Source: Flavobacterium reichenbachii (GTDB taxonomy: Bacteria; Bacteroidota; Bacteroidia; Flavobacteriales; Flavobacteriaceae). From it: a stretch of 64,000 nt of DNA. The position numbers and the translations under genes were made by a program. The stretch is from NCBI RefSeq assembly GCF_002217435.1, contig NZ_MUHF01000007.1, forward strand, positions 302,555-366,554, written 5' to 3'. Each line of letters opens with the position of its first letter. Positions within the stretch are counted from its first letter, which is position 1. The notes beneath the pieces were generated by a model that saw only the letters and a list, made by a program, of their open reading frames with translations, did not search any database and was not told the DNA's origin. Below are positions 25,108 through 34,887 of the stretch, in pieces.

Positions 25108-28100
25108 ATGAACTTTAATGATTTATTAAACAAAGGAGCAAACCACTGCTTCAGACTTGTTTTCTTATTGTGCTTACTGATCAGCAGTCAGGTCAAGGCG
25201 CAGAACGTAACCGTAGAGGGGACCGTAAGAGATGCTGCAGGGCTTTCTCTGCCGGGTGTTAATGTACTGGAAAAAGGGACGAAGAATGGAACTTCTACAG
25301 ATTTTGATGGACATTATAAATTAAAACTTACCAATCCGAAAGCCGTTTTGAGCTTTTCTTTTATTGGATTTAAAACTTCAGATGTTGCAGCAAGCGGAAA
25401 AACTAAAATTGACGTTTCGCTGGCAGAAGATGCAAACAACTTAAATGAAGTTGTTGTTGTTGGATATGGAGTAACAAAAAAATCTGATTTGACAGGTGCA
25501 GTTTCTACTATATCTGGAAATGATATGAGAAAAATACCAGTTCCAAACGTGGCAGAAGCCTTAACAGGACGTATTGCCGGAGTTCAGGTTTCGTCTTCAG
25601 AAGGTTCTCCAGACTCAGAAATTAAAATTAGAATTCGCGGCGGCGGATCATTAACACAAGACAGTTCGCCGTTGTATATCGTTGATGGATTTCCGGTAAA
25701 CAGTATCAATGATATTTCATCGTCAGATATTGAGTCGATGACAATCCTAAAAGACGCTTCTTCTACCGCAATTTACGGTTCAAGAGGTGCTTATGGAGTT
25801 ATTATTATCACAACAAAAAAAGGTAAAGACGGTAAAATAGCGGTTAACTACAATATGTTTTACGGAATGAAAAATCTGGTAAAAGATATTGATGTGCTGG
25901 CACCAGATGATTATGTGAAATGGCAGTATGAATATGCCTTGCTTAAAGATCAAACAGATTTAAACTCATACGAAAAATATTTTGGGTCTTGGCAGGATGC
26001 TGACATGTACAAAGGCATGAAAGGCAATAATTGGCAAAAACAGATTTTTGGACGTACAGGCGAAACGCAAAGCCGTGATTTATCGGTTAGAGGTGGATCT
26101 GATAAGATTAATTTCAGTTTTAACTATGCTCATTATGATGAAAAAGCGATCATGCGTGATTCAGACTTTAAAAGAAATAACTTATCACTTTCTTTAAACA
26201 GTAAAGCTTCAGACAAAGTTGATTTATCATTTACTGTTCGTTATTCTGATACACAAGTTAATGGAGGAGGTTTAAATGAACAAAATGAAGTTTCTTCTGC
26301 AGATTCCAGATTAAAACACAGTGTTGGATATGCGCCATTTCCAGTATCTGGTTTAACAACAGATGATACAGACGAGGCTGTTGGAGGTTACTTGGTAAAT
26401 CCTTTTGTGGCACTTGCAGATACAGATCGTCAGCAGCTGCGTAAAAATTTCAATATGCTTGGAAGCTTTTCATGGAAAGTTACAGATAAATTGGTTTTTA
26501 AATCAGAATTTGGATTGGATAATCTTAATTATACAGATTACCGTTTCTTCGGACGTTCTACTTATTATGTGGCTAACGTTCCTGCAGCGGCACTTCAAGG
26601 GAAACCTTCATTGTTAATGGGAGATAGAAAAGATGTGCGTTTTAGAAATGCAAACACTTTAAATTACGATTTCAAAAAATCACTTGGTGACAATCACAGT
26701 TTAAGAATTCTTTTAGGAGAAGAAAGTTTAAATTATAAAAGAAATGATGTAATGTCTGCAATTCAGGGCTTCCCTAAATTCTTTGATTTTGAGCAGGCTC
26801 AAAAATTAACATCACAAGGAACTCCGCAATCAGTAAATAATTTTTACTATCCAGATGATAAACTGCTTTCTTTCTTCGGACGTGTAAATTATGATATAAA
26901 AGACCGTTACCTTTTTACGGCAACTTATCGTGCAGATGGTTCTAGTAAATTCTTGGGAGATAATCGCTGGGGATTTTTCCCATCGGCAGCTGCAGGTTGG
27001 AAAATATCAGAAGAAAGTTTCTTAAAACAGGTATCTTGGATCACCTTGCTTAAATTGAGAGCAAGTTATGGTGAAGCGGGAAATAACAATATTCCGACAG
27101 GTCAGACTGTTCAGAGCTTCCTGGCTTTAAATTCTGCATGGATAAACGGATTTAATAATTATTGGTCAGCTTCTAAAGTAATGGCTAACCCAGACCTAAA
27201 ATGGGAAACAACCACAACACAAAACTTTGGTTTGGATTTCGATTTATTCAAAAGCCGCGTAACTGGATCTGTAGAATTGTATAAAAATTTAACCAGTGAT
27301 TTGTTAATTAACTTTCCGGTTCCTGGATCTGGATACGAAACGCAGTACAGAAACTTAGGAGAGAATCAAAATTCTGGTGTAGAAGCAACTTTAAATTTGG
27401 TCTTAATAGAAAAACCAAAATATGGTTTGAGTTTGTCACTTAATGCTGGATTTAATAAAAACCGCATTAACTCACTTGGAATAATGGATGATTTTGGACA
27501 AGCCAGCGGATGGGCATCTACTGCGATTGGAGTTGATTATCTTGTAAATGTGGGGCGTGCAATTGGTACAATGTACGGTTACAAAAGCGACGGACGTTAC
27601 GAAGTTTCGGACTTTGATTATAACGGAACAAATTATACTTTGAAAACCGGAGTTGCAAATGCTTCTACTGTTGTTGGAACGGTACAGCCTGGTTCTATGA
27701 AATTGAAAGATATTGATGGTGACGGATTAGTAAACGGAAAAGATCTTACGATAATTGGAGATGCAAATCCGAAATGTGTAGGAGGTTTTATTTTGAATGG
27801 TAATGCTTATGGTTTTGATCTTTCTGCAGCTTTCAACTATAGTATTGGTAATGATGTATACAACGCAAATAAAATTGAGTTTACAACATCAAATCCAAAC
27901 GGACAATATAGAAATTTAAGTTCTGAAATGGCCGATGGAAAAAGATGGACCAATCTTGATCCTGCTACAGGGCAATTGGTAAAAGATCCTGCAGCTTTAA
28001 CAGCGCTAAATGCTAACACAACAATGTGGTCTCCATACATGCCTCGCTATGTTTTTAGTGACTGGGCAGTAGAAGATGCTTCTTTCTTGAGACTTAATAC

Positions 28101-28323
28101 CTTGACTTTAGGTTATACTTCTCCAAATTCTCTTGTTTCTGCATTGGGAATCTCTAAGTTGAGATTTTACCTTACAGCAAGTAATGTTTTCGTTATTACG
28201 AAATATTCTGGTCCTGATCCAGAAGTTTCGACTAGAAGAAACACACCTCTTACTCCAGGTGTAGATTACTCAGCTTATCCTCGCAGCAGACAATTTGTTT
28301 TTGGATTAAACCTTAATTTTTAA
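25108..28323 (+). CDS. SusC/RagA family TonB-linked outer-membrane transporter
   Basis: The protein has 1071 residues with a signal peptide ending near KAQ (residue 32). A carboxypeptidase-regulatory-like domain (about 35-112, VTVEGTVRDAAGLSLPGVNV) is followed by the TonB-box region with NEVVVVGYGVTKKSDLTGAVS, the plug domain (about 120-235) and a C-terminal barrel ending in LNLNF. It imports glycans together with the SusD partner 21 bp downstream. The operon has no carbohydrate-active enzyme within this window, but the third gene suggests a pectin-type substrate. Confidence 0.96.
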   Translation: MNFNDLLNKGANHCFRLVFLLCLLISSQVKAQNVTVEGTVRDAAGLSLPGVNVLEKGTKNGTSTDFDGHYKLKLTNPKAVLSFSFIGFKTSDVAASGKTKIDVSLAEDANNLNEVVVVGYGVTKKSDLTGAVSTISGNDMRKIPVPNVAEALTGRIAGVQVSSSEGSPDSEIKIRIRGGGSLTQDSSPLYIVDGFPVNSINDISSSDIESMTILKDASSTAIYGSRGAYGVIIITTKKGKDGKIAVNYNMFYGMKNLVKDIDVLAPDDYVKWQYEYALLKDQTDLNSYEKYFGSWQDADMYKGMKGNNWQKQIFGRTGETQSRDLSVRGGSDKINFSFNYAHYDEKAIMRDSDFKRNNLSLSLNSKASDKVDLSFTVRYSDTQVNGGGLNEQNEVSSADSRLKHSVGYAPFPVSGLTTDDTDEAVGGYLVNPFVALADTDRQQLRKNFNMLGSFSWKVTDKLVFKSEFGLDNLNYTDYRFFGRSTYYVANVPAAALQGKPSLLMGDRKDVRFRNANTLNYDFKKSLGDNHSLRILLGEESLNYKRNDVMSAIQGFPKFFDFEQAQKLTSQGTPQSVNNFYYPDDKLLSFFGRVNYDIKDRYLFTATYRADGSSKFLGDNRWGFFPSAAAGWKISEESFLKQVSWITLLKLRASYGEAGNNNIPTGQTVQSFLALNSAWINGFNNYWSASKVMANPDLKWETTTTQNFGLDFDLFKSRVTGSVELYKNLTSDLLINFPVPGSGYETQYRNLGENQNSGVEATLNLVLIEKPKYGLSLSLNAGFNKNRINSLGIMDDFGQASGWASTAIGVDYLVNVGRAIGTMYGYKSDGRYEVSDFDYNGTNYTLKTGVANASTVVGTVQPGSMKLKDIDGDGLVNGKDLTIIGDANPKCVGGFILNGNAYGFDLSAAFNYSIGNDVYNANKIEFTTSNPNGQYRNLSSEMADGKRWTNLDPATGQLVKDPAALTALNANTTMWSPYMPRYVFSDWAVEDASFLRLNTLTLGYTSPNSLVSALGISKLRFYLTASNVFVITKYSGPDPEVSTRRNTPLTPGVDYSAYPRSRQFVFGLNLNF

Positions 28324-28344
28324 TTACAATAAAACTTTCACAAG

Positions 28345-30132
28345 ATGAAACATAAAATATTAATAGCAGGATTTGCCATAGCAAGCCTTTTTACTTCCTG
28401 CTCAGACGATTATTTAGAAGCTCCTGCAAAGTCATCAATAGATGAAGCACTAATTTTTTCTACTGCCGAACTTGCACAAGGCGCTGTAGACGGAATTAAA
28501 ATTCCGTTTGCCGAAACCAACTCTTACCGTGGTCGTTTTCTTCCTTTTTATGGATTAAATACTGATGTTGAATGGTATAATTCTTCACAGACTGTAAGTG
28601 ACGCTTCAGATTTATGTACGTACGATGCAAAGTCGATAAATTCTCAGATGAATACAGATACCAATGCCTGGGCAATGATGTTTTCTGGTATTGAACGTGC
28701 TAATGTTTGTATCCGCGGTATTCGTAAATATGGAAATCCAACGCCAGGAACGCAGTTAGGATATTTACTTGGAGAAGCATTAACATTGAGAGCTATTTAT
28801 TATGCTGATTTAGTAAAAGCCTGGGGAGATGTGCCAGCTCGTTTTGTACCTATCGACGGTACTACACTTTATATTCCTAAATCGAGCAGAGATGTAATTT
28901 ACAAACAGCTTATCGCAGATTTAGGCGAAGCTTCTACATTGGTTCCGTGGCCAAATGAAACTACGGCCACAAGCAGTGTAGAGAGAATTAATAAAGCATT
29001 TGTAAAAGGTTTTCGCGCTCGTTTAGCAATGGCTGCCAGCGGATTTCAGCAATATCCTGACGGAATTAGAAGAAGTACAGATCCAGAACTTTCTGTTGCC
29101 AATATGTACGCACTGGCGCTGCAGGAATCTCGTTCTGTGATCTCAAGCGGTACAGCACATTTAGAATCTTCGTTTGAAACCTTCTGGAGAAAATACAATC
29201 AAGAGTATTTAGGAGCTGGAGGAGAGTCGTTATGGGAAATTCCATTTGCTGAAGGAAGAGGACGTATGCTGTTTACATTTGCAGTACGCCACACTACTAA
29301 CGATCAATTTCATGCCAACGGAGCAAACCGTGGAGGATCTGCAGGACCGCTTCCTTTTGTTTTTTATGATTACGATCAGGCCGATACCCGAAGAGATGTA
29401 ACTTGTGTTCCTTATAAATATGGTACAGCAGTAAATAATATTGCAAAACAAGAACTTGGAGCTTTGAATACGTGGTATTTTGGAAAATACCGCTACGAAT
29501 GGATGACGCGTTTTGTAACTTCTACTAATGATGATGGAGTAAATAAAATATACATGCGTTATGCGGAAGTTCTTTTAATTGCCGCTGAAGCAGCAAATGA
29601 ATTGGAAGGTCCGGCTGCAGCTGCGCCTTATTTAAAAGAAATTAGGAACAGAGCATTTACTGCTGCGAATCGTGCCGTAAAAGTTGAAAATTACGTTAAT
29701 ACATTAGCAACCAAAGAAGCGATGTTTAATGCTCTTGTAGAAGAAAATAAATTTGAATTTACAGGAGAAATGGAGCGTAAGCAAGCACTTATCCGCTGGA
29801 ATTTGCTGAAAACAAAATTAGATGCGGCCAAAGTAAAAATGACAAACTTGTCACAGCGTTCAGGAGAATATGCAGATGTTCCGGCTACATTATATTACAA
29901 ATACAAAGCTGATAATGTAAGTTTAGATATTTATGGTTTGAATAGAGGAGAAAATGCAGTTCCTGCTGGATATACATCATTTGCGTGGACATGGACAGGA
30001 GCAGCAACAGACACGAAGATAAATACGTTGTACAAGCCGGGAGTAAATCCGGATCAAAGACAGTTCTGGCCAATCTGGCAGGTATTTATAGATGGAAGCA
30101 ACGGACAGCTTAAGAATGATTACGGCTACTAA
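28345..30132 (+). CDS. SusD/RagB family nutrient-binding lipoprotein
   Basis: This 595-residue lipoprotein has signal peptide and lipobox FTSC near residue 19. The family TPR-like part (around GEALTLRAIYYADLVKAWGDVP) and the C-terminal EENKFEFTGEMERKQALIRW block are typical of RagB/SusD proteins, which capture oligosaccharides at the cell surface for the SusC channel. It lies 21 bp after the susC-like gene and 33 bp before the DUF4957/DUF5123 gene, all in one operon. Confidence 0.95.
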   Translation: MKHKILIAGFAIASLFTSCSDDYLEAPAKSSIDEALIFSTAELAQGAVDGIKIPFAETNSYRGRFLPFYGLNTDVEWYNSSQTVSDASDLCTYDAKSINSQMNTDTNAWAMMFSGIERANVCIRGIRKYGNPTPGTQLGYLLGEALTLRAIYYADLVKAWGDVPARFVPIDGTTLYIPKSSRDVIYKQLIADLGEASTLVPWPNETTATSSVERINKAFVKGFRARLAMAASGFQQYPDGIRRSTDPELSVANMYALALQESRSVISSGTAHLESSFETFWRKYNQEYLGAGGESLWEIPFAEGRGRMLFTFAVRHTTNDQFHANGANRGGSAGPLPFVFYDYDQADTRRDVTCVPYKYGTAVNNIAKQELGALNTWYFGKYRYEWMTRFVTSTNDDGVNKIYMRYAEVLLIAAEAANELEGPAAAAPYLKEIRNRAFTAANRAVKVENYVNTLATKEAMFNALVEENKFEFTGEMERKQALIRWNLLKTKLDAAKVKMTNLSQRSGEYADVPATLYYKYKADNVSLDIYGLNRGENAVPAGYTSFAWTWTGAATDTKINTLYKPGVNPDQRQFWPIWQVFIDGSNGQLKNDYGY

Positions 30133-30164
30133 CAGTAAAAAATACTAATAAATTATAAGTTATT

Positions 30165-31754
30165 ATGTTTATGAAAACAAAATATATATTAAGCGGATTA
30201 ATAGCTTCATTATTATTGACTTTTGCTGTTTCGAGCTGCGAAAGTTACAATGAAGGCGTAAACGATACTCTGAATGTAAACAGAGAATTTTCTCCTATTG
30301 GCCTTACAGCCAAAATTAGAAATCAGACTACGGTAGAGCTGAATTGGAATGTAAAACAGGAGGAAACTCCGGGACGTTTTGTAGTGCAGTTTAGTGCAGA
30401 TGATACGGAGTTTAAAACCATTTATAAAACAGTAGAAGTTACTGCTTCACAATTGCCTTTGTCAGTGCAGTTAGAAGGAGAAACAACTTATTCAATTAGA
30501 ATAAAAGCAATAAGCGCAGAAGGAAAAGAAGATTCTAAATGGTCTGTAACTACTGCAACAACATTAACAGAGCAGATTTTCTTTCCGGTTCAGGATGCAG
30601 ATATCGAAGCAAAACAGGTAACTTTAAGATGGACTCCTAATAGTTCGGTAACACAGATTACTGTTGAACCTAGTAACATAGTACATGTTGTTACACCTGC
30701 AGAAAAAATTGCTGGAGTTGCTACAATAACGGGGCTTACAGGTGAAACTGCTTATACAGCAACTTTACTAAACGGAACAAAGAAAAGAGGCGTTGTAACT
30801 TTTACTACAGGAATCGATATTGGAACAGGTATTTTGGTAAAACCAGAAGATGATTTGAATGCAAAAATTACTGCAGCGCCTGCTGGCTCGGTATTGGTTT
30901 TAATGCCGGGAGATTATCAAGTATTTAAAGGAGAAATTGTTTTAAATAAATCAATAACTCTAAGAGGATTAAGACCTGGAGATAAGCCAAAATTACACGT
31001 GAGGTTTACTTTAAATACGGGAGCAGCAAATCTTAGTTTAGTTGATTTAGATTCTGAAGGAGCAGATACTACCGTTGGAGATAGTAATTTTATTACTTTA
31101 TCAGGGGCTAGTGCGGCTTATGGAAATATTTTAATAAGCGGATGTTATGTTCACGATTATTTACGCGCTTTAATGTACGGAAATGCTTCTCTTGCAAAAT
31201 TAACCTCATTTACGGTAGATAACACTATTGTTAAAAATGTAAATACCAACAAACAGGCTGATTTTATAGACTTCAGAAATACATATGCAGCCAGTATAGT
31301 TGTAAAAAACAGTACATTCGATACTTGCTCAATCGAACGTGATTTTGTTAGAGCAGATGCTGTTTTACCTGCAAATGGAGGATCTTCAGGGACTGGTTTA
31401 ACTACAAACGTATTAATTGAAGGATGTACATTGTACAAAGTTTCTAATAATGCGGCACCAAAAAGATTACTTTATTTACGTTTTGGATCAAATTCTTCAA
31501 CAGTCAGAAATACGCTGATAGTTTCTACAACTGGAATTTATACAAACCAGCCCGCTACCATACAGCCAACATTTACTAGAAATTACTATTTTGAAGCACC
31601 TAGTTTTATTGATGCAACAATAACAAATAATAAAATTGATGCATCTGCTACTACAGCAAATCCACAGTTTGTTAATGCTGCTACAGGGAATTTTAAAGTT
31701 CAAAATCAAACATTAATTGATAATAATATTGGAGACCCTCGCTGGTTAAAATAA
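30165..31754 (+). CDS. Surface lipoprotein with fibronectin-III-like and DUF4957/DUF5123 (pectate-lyase-fold) domains
   Basis: The protein has 529 residues and a lipobox near residue 26 (AVSSC). Residues about 45-225 form two fibronectin-III-like domains (TVELNWNVKQEETPGRFVVQ; VTLRWTPN). The rest (about 230-529) has DUF4957 and DUF5123 features: short parallel beta-helix rungs such as SITLRGLRPGDKPKL and a C-terminal NPQFVNAATGNFKVQ block. These families are characteristic of pectin utilisation loci. No catalytic lyase residues can be assigned, so it may be a glycan-binding surface protein. The Met at 30171 is an alternative start. Confidence 0.85.
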   Translation: MFMKTKYILSGLIASLLLTFAVSSCESYNEGVNDTLNVNREFSPIGLTAKIRNQTTVELNWNVKQEETPGRFVVQFSADDTEFKTIYKTVEVTASQLPLSVQLEGETTYSIRIKAISAEGKEDSKWSVTTATTLTEQIFFPVQDADIEAKQVTLRWTPNSSVTQITVEPSNIVHVVTPAEKIAGVATITGLTGETAYTATLLNGTKKRGVVTFTTGIDIGTGILVKPEDDLNAKITAAPAGSVLVLMPGDYQVFKGEIVLNKSITLRGLRPGDKPKLHVRFTLNTGAANLSLVDLDSEGADTTVGDSNFITLSGASAAYGNILISGCYVHDYLRALMYGNASLAKLTSFTVDNTIVKNVNTNKQADFIDFRNTYAASIVVKNSTFDTCSIERDFVRADAVLPANGGSSGTGLTTNVLIEGCTLYKVSNNAAPKRLLYLRFGSNSSTVRNTLIVSTTGIYTNQPATIQPTFTRNYYFEAPSFIDATITNNKIDASATTANPQFVNAATGNFKVQNQTLIDNNIGDPRWLK

Positions 31755-31777
31755 AAACATTGAATTAGTTATAAGAG

Positions 31778-31811
31778 AAAAGAGAGATACATTTTTTGTA
31801 TCTCTCTTTTT
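31778..31811 (+). terminator. Terminator of the SusCD operon
   Basis: The stem AAAGAGAGATAC / GTATCTCTCTTT with a 7-nt loop is followed by Ts. Confidence 0.85.
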
Positions 31812-31842
31812 GTTTCAAGTATATTCAAACACAGAACTAAAG

Positions 31843-32415
31843 CTATTCTATATTCAGATCAAATTTTTCTAACAGACCTGCAAGTGCGGCGTGAGAAACT
31901 TTTGTTCCTTTGATCTTGTTTTCTGACGGGTCAAAAGAATAATTTTTGGATGTTCTGAAATCTGTTTTTTCCAAATTGCATTCCACGAAAGTGGCATTAG
32001 AAAGATCACAGTTTTTAAAGGATGCCAGAGATAAATCGGTATTCGAGAAATCAACATCTTTTAAGGAGCAGTCTATGAAGTCGATTTTCTTTAATTTTTT
32101 ATAAATAAAAGTAGAATAATCAAGCAGGCAGTCGTGAAATTTCATAGAAAACAGAAAGCTGTTACTGGAACTGAAATCTAAGCCCATAAGTTTACAGCCT
32201 GTAAAATGAATGTTTTTAAGTCCCGTATTTTTAAGCACTGCCAAAGAAAGATTACAGTTTTTAAACGTACAATCTAGAAAATCAATCGAAGAAAAGTCAC
32301 TTTTTGAGAAATTACAATTTATAAACTCGCAGTTAATAAACTCGTTGTCGGTTAGTTTTTGATCAGAATAATCAATTGTGTCAAAAGTTTTATTTTGATG
32401 AAGAGCAGCTTCCAT
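31843..32415 (-). CDS. Pentapeptide repeat protein
   Basis: Most of this 190-residue protein consists of five-residue repeats of the A(D/N)LxF type (FINCEF, INCNF, SKSDF, SSIDF, LDCTF, KNCNL and so on, about 25-165). These form a right-handed beta-helix. Pentapeptide proteins include the Qnr and MfpA gyrase-protecting DNA mimics, and the length and the strong FxxCxL pattern fit Qnr-like members. No resistance function can be read from the sequence alone. It stands alone on the minus strand. Confidence 0.85.
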   Translation of the reverse strand: MEAALHQNKTFDTIDYSDQKLTDNEFINCEFINCNFSKSDFSSIDFLDCTFKNCNLSLAVLKNTGLKNIHFTGCKLMGLDFSSSNSFLFSMKFHDCLLDYSTFIYKKLKKIDFIDCSLKDVDFSNTDLSLASFKNCDLSNATFVECNLEKTDFRTSKNYSFDPSENKIKGTKVSHAALAGLLEKFDLNIE

Positions 32416-32450
32416 ATTATGGTATTTGTATTTTAAAAATTATGAAGATC

Positions 32451-32651
32451 TTATTCTAGTTCTATGCATTCAAAAATCCCGTTGTTCAGAATGAGTTCGG
32501 TGATTTCAATTTCGCTTTCAATTCTTAAAATATTATCACAATCTTCAAGATCAAAATTCCATTGGGTGCTTGGGAGCAATTCATAAAGTATTTCAGAAGC
32601 AGATTCTAATTTTGATTCTGAATCTACAGATGTTTTAAAAACATAAACCAT
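32451..32651 (-). CDS. Small HMA-fold-like protein of unknown function
   Basis: The better start is the Met at 32651 (66 residues, MVYVFKTSVD), rather than 32693, since conserved-looking residues begin there. The pattern strand-helix-strand-strand-helix-strand resembles a degenerate HMA-type fold, but the metal-binding CxxC is absent. Acidic overall. Related small proteins of this kind are common in Flavobacteria; function unknown. Confidence 0.55.
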   Translation of the reverse strand: MVYVFKTSVDSESKLESASEILYELLPSTQWNFDLEDCDNILRIESEIEITELILNNGIFECIELE

Positions 32652-32722
32652 AATTTGCTTTTTTAGAGGAAGCAAATTTGAGAAATAAAACAATAAATCT
32701 GATAGGATTACATAATCAATAA

Positions 32723-33643
32723 TTAGGATTTATCAATCAATTTTCGGTATTGAACAGGAGTAATGCCTTCATGTTTTTTAAAAAACCGGCTAAAGTAAGA
32801 ATGATCCTCAAATCCTGACTGTATCGCAATTTCGCTAATAGAAAACGCCGTTTGAAAGAGCAGGTATTTTGCTTCTAATAAAACGGTCTCTTCAATCCAT
32901 TTGGCTGCGGTTTTGCCAGTTTCAGATTTTACAGATTTGTTTAAATGATTGGGTGAAACGTGCAGGAGCGATGCGTAATAATTAACCTGATGATGGCTTT
33001 TTATATTGGCATGAATAAGCTCTTTGAACTTATTAGATAAAATGGAAGCTGCCGAAATGTTCTGCTTGGTTTTTACAGCATTTTTGTTCATCTCATAAAA
33101 TAATGTAATGAGGTAGGACTGTACAATATTTAGATCGGCCGTTTCATTTTCTGTGTATTCGACTTCAAGTCTGTCAAGAATCGAAGTAATGTAAGCTGAA
33201 TCTTTTTGAGGTACGCTAACTTTTGGATTTCCGGATATTTTTAGAAAATCAAATTCGTACAGCATTTCACGACTGCCATATTTTCGAATTAAAATATCTG
33301 GATGAAACTGGCAGATATAGCCAGTTTGTGCGGTGTGGATATCATCTATAGAGAAAATTTGCCCTGCCGGAATTACAATAATTTCATTAGAAACAGATTT
33401 GTAATCTTCATAACCAATTTTAATATTATGACTGCCCGAAGAAACAAAAATCAAAGTATGGCAGCTGTGTTTAGAAGGGGGTACAGGATGTTTTAGACCC
33501 ATAATTTCCTGGGTTTTTAAACAAAAAAAATGATCAGAATTTGATTTAAAAAGTAAATGCATCGGATTTTCGGCTCCCAAAAATCTATCCCGAAATCCTT
33601 GGGCGCCGTATGTTTTTACTTTTTCAGCAGTTTTGCTTTTCAT
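32723..33643 (-). CDS. AraC family transcriptional regulator
   Basis: The protein has 306 residues: an N-terminal cupin-like sensing region (about 45-150) and a C-terminal AraC domain (about 205-305) with HQVNYYASLLHVSPNHLNKSVK and the second helix-turn-helix ISEIAIQSGFEDHSYFSRFFKKHEGITPVQYRK. Its start directly follows the stop of the hypothetical gene at 33644, so both are on one transcript. Confidence 0.92.
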   Translation of the reverse strand: MKSKTAEKVKTYGAQGFRDRFLGAENPMHLLFKSNSDHFFCLKTQEIMGLKHPVPPSKHSCHTLIFVSSGSHNIKIGYEDYKSVSNEIIVIPAGQIFSIDDIHTAQTGYICQFHPDILIRKYGSREMLYEFDFLKISGNPKVSVPQKDSAYITSILDRLEVEYTENETADLNIVQSYLITLFYEMNKNAVKTKQNISAASILSNKFKELIHANIKSHHQVNYYASLLHVSPNHLNKSVKSETGKTAAKWIEETVLLEAKYLLFQTAFSISEIAIQSGFEDHSYFSRFFKKHEGITPVQYRKLIDKS

Positions 33644-34207
33644 TTAATAATAAAGTCTAAAATCGAGCAGTTTGCAAAGATTATAATGTTTTTGATATAA
33701 TTCTTCAACAACTTCTGTAAGATCATCATTGTCTTGGTATAAGCTAAAAAAAGCCTTGTCTATGGTACTGCAGCTTGCTATTTTATTGTACGTAGATCCG
33801 TAACCAGAAATGGCCCGCGCTCCGGTTATATCCAGAAAATATTGTGCTTCGTCATTGGTTAAATCCAGTATTTTTTTGTTGGCAAAATGAATTACTTTTC
33901 CTTTCATCTTTCCTTCAAAAAGTTCGGCTATTTCCTGAAGACTATAGTAATAATCATGCAGACATATATTGTTTGGTTCGCCTGGCATTACAAGATAAAT
34001 GATTTCATAATCTTTAAAATTATGATCTTCGTAAAGCAGTACATTCAGACTTTCTTCAAGTCCTTCGATTGTGTCGCAGGTTTTATATATACTGGCAATT
34101 CCCTGTTGAATAGCTATTTCTTCCAGATTTTTAACCACATCGGTAACTATGGTTGTGTCTACATCTGGAACACCTTCAAGGCAAAAAATAAATTTTTCGT
34201 TATCCAT
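33644..34207 (-). CDS. Conserved hypothetical protein, possibly DUF6642
   Basis: This 187-residue soluble protein has no signal peptide. Visible phrases are FCLEGVPDVD at the start and ITGARAISGYGSTYNK near residue 135. The latter resembles part of CHAT-like or caspase-like folds, but catalytic His-Cys cannot be assigned. From memory the opening resembles DUF6642, with moderate certainty. It directly abuts the AraC gene downstream (stop 33644, start 33643), which suggests a functional pairing. Confidence 0.6.
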   Translation of the reverse strand: MDNEKFIFCLEGVPDVDTTIVTDVVKNLEEIAIQQGIASIYKTCDTIEGLEESLNVLLYEDHNFKDYEIIYLVMPGEPNNICLHDYYYSLQEIAELFEGKMKGKVIHFANKKILDLTNDEAQYFLDITGARAISGYGSTYNKIASCSTIDKAFFSLYQDNDDLTEVVEELYQKHYNLCKLLDFRLYY

Positions 34208-34355
34208 TCATTCTGTTTTCTAATTCTAAAGGCATCAAAAATGTTCTTATAACAAAAGTATTTTTTATTGAATAAAAATTGATATAGTAATGAGATTTTA
34301 ACGATTTTTTATTTAAAAAGGATGAGGTTGATTTCTTAAGATTGTTCTGCGTCAA

Positions 34356-34850
34356 TTATTTTATGAGCATGCCGCTGGTTTTATCAAATTCTATTCTTTC
34401 GTCCTCCGACATTCTGTTTCTTAATAATTTTATTGTGTAGCCGCCCTTCAATTCGTCTTTGTCTAAATACATCCAGTCGCTTACTTTTGCAGCATTTATT
34501 TTTATGGTATCGCCTTGTTTAACTTCCTGGGTGATTTCCGGGAGATTATCAACTATTCCAAAATAATCTTCATTTTTTTTGAATAAACCATTGATCCACA
34601 TATGTTCTGCATCGTTGCCTGCGTCAAAACGAACTTTAATTGCAAAAGCATTATAATCAGGATTGTTATTTTCTAAAGCTTTATAAAATTCGGGCAGTGT
34701 TTTTTTTGCCTCAGCAATAGCTTTATTCATTTCGTGATCTTCTTTCTGGACATTGTAAATGTCAGGCTGGTCTTTTCGTTCTATTTTATCGGAATTTTTA
34801 CAGCTTGTTAAAGCAAAAAGAACAAAAAGAATCAAAGTAATTTTTTTCAT
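34356..34850 (-). CDS. DUF2314 domain lipoprotein
   Basis: The protein has 164 residues. Signal peptide and lipobox end at C17 (ALTSC). The remainder matches DUF2314: AKKTLPEFYKAL, then FAIKVRFDAGNDAEHMWING, and the closing VSDWMYLDKDELKGGYTIKLLR. The domain is often found near toxin-immunity genes, but its function is unknown. It is separated from its neighbours by 37 bp and 148 bp. Confidence 0.82.
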   Translation of the reverse strand: MKKITLILFVLFALTSCKNSDKIERKDQPDIYNVQKEDHEMNKAIAEAKKTLPEFYKALENNNPDYNAFAIKVRFDAGNDAEHMWINGLFKKNEDYFGIVDNLPEITQEVKQGDTIKINAAKVSDWMYLDKDELKGGYTIKLLRNRMSEDERIEFDKTSGMLIK

Positions 34851-34887
34851 AGTAGGGTTGTATTAATATATTTTGGGAATGCATTTT

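Noticed and set aside
31843..32415. A call of qnr quinolone-resistance gene
   Set aside because: The pentapeptide pattern is clear, but close identity to known Qnr proteins cannot be shown from sequence reading; called only as a family member.
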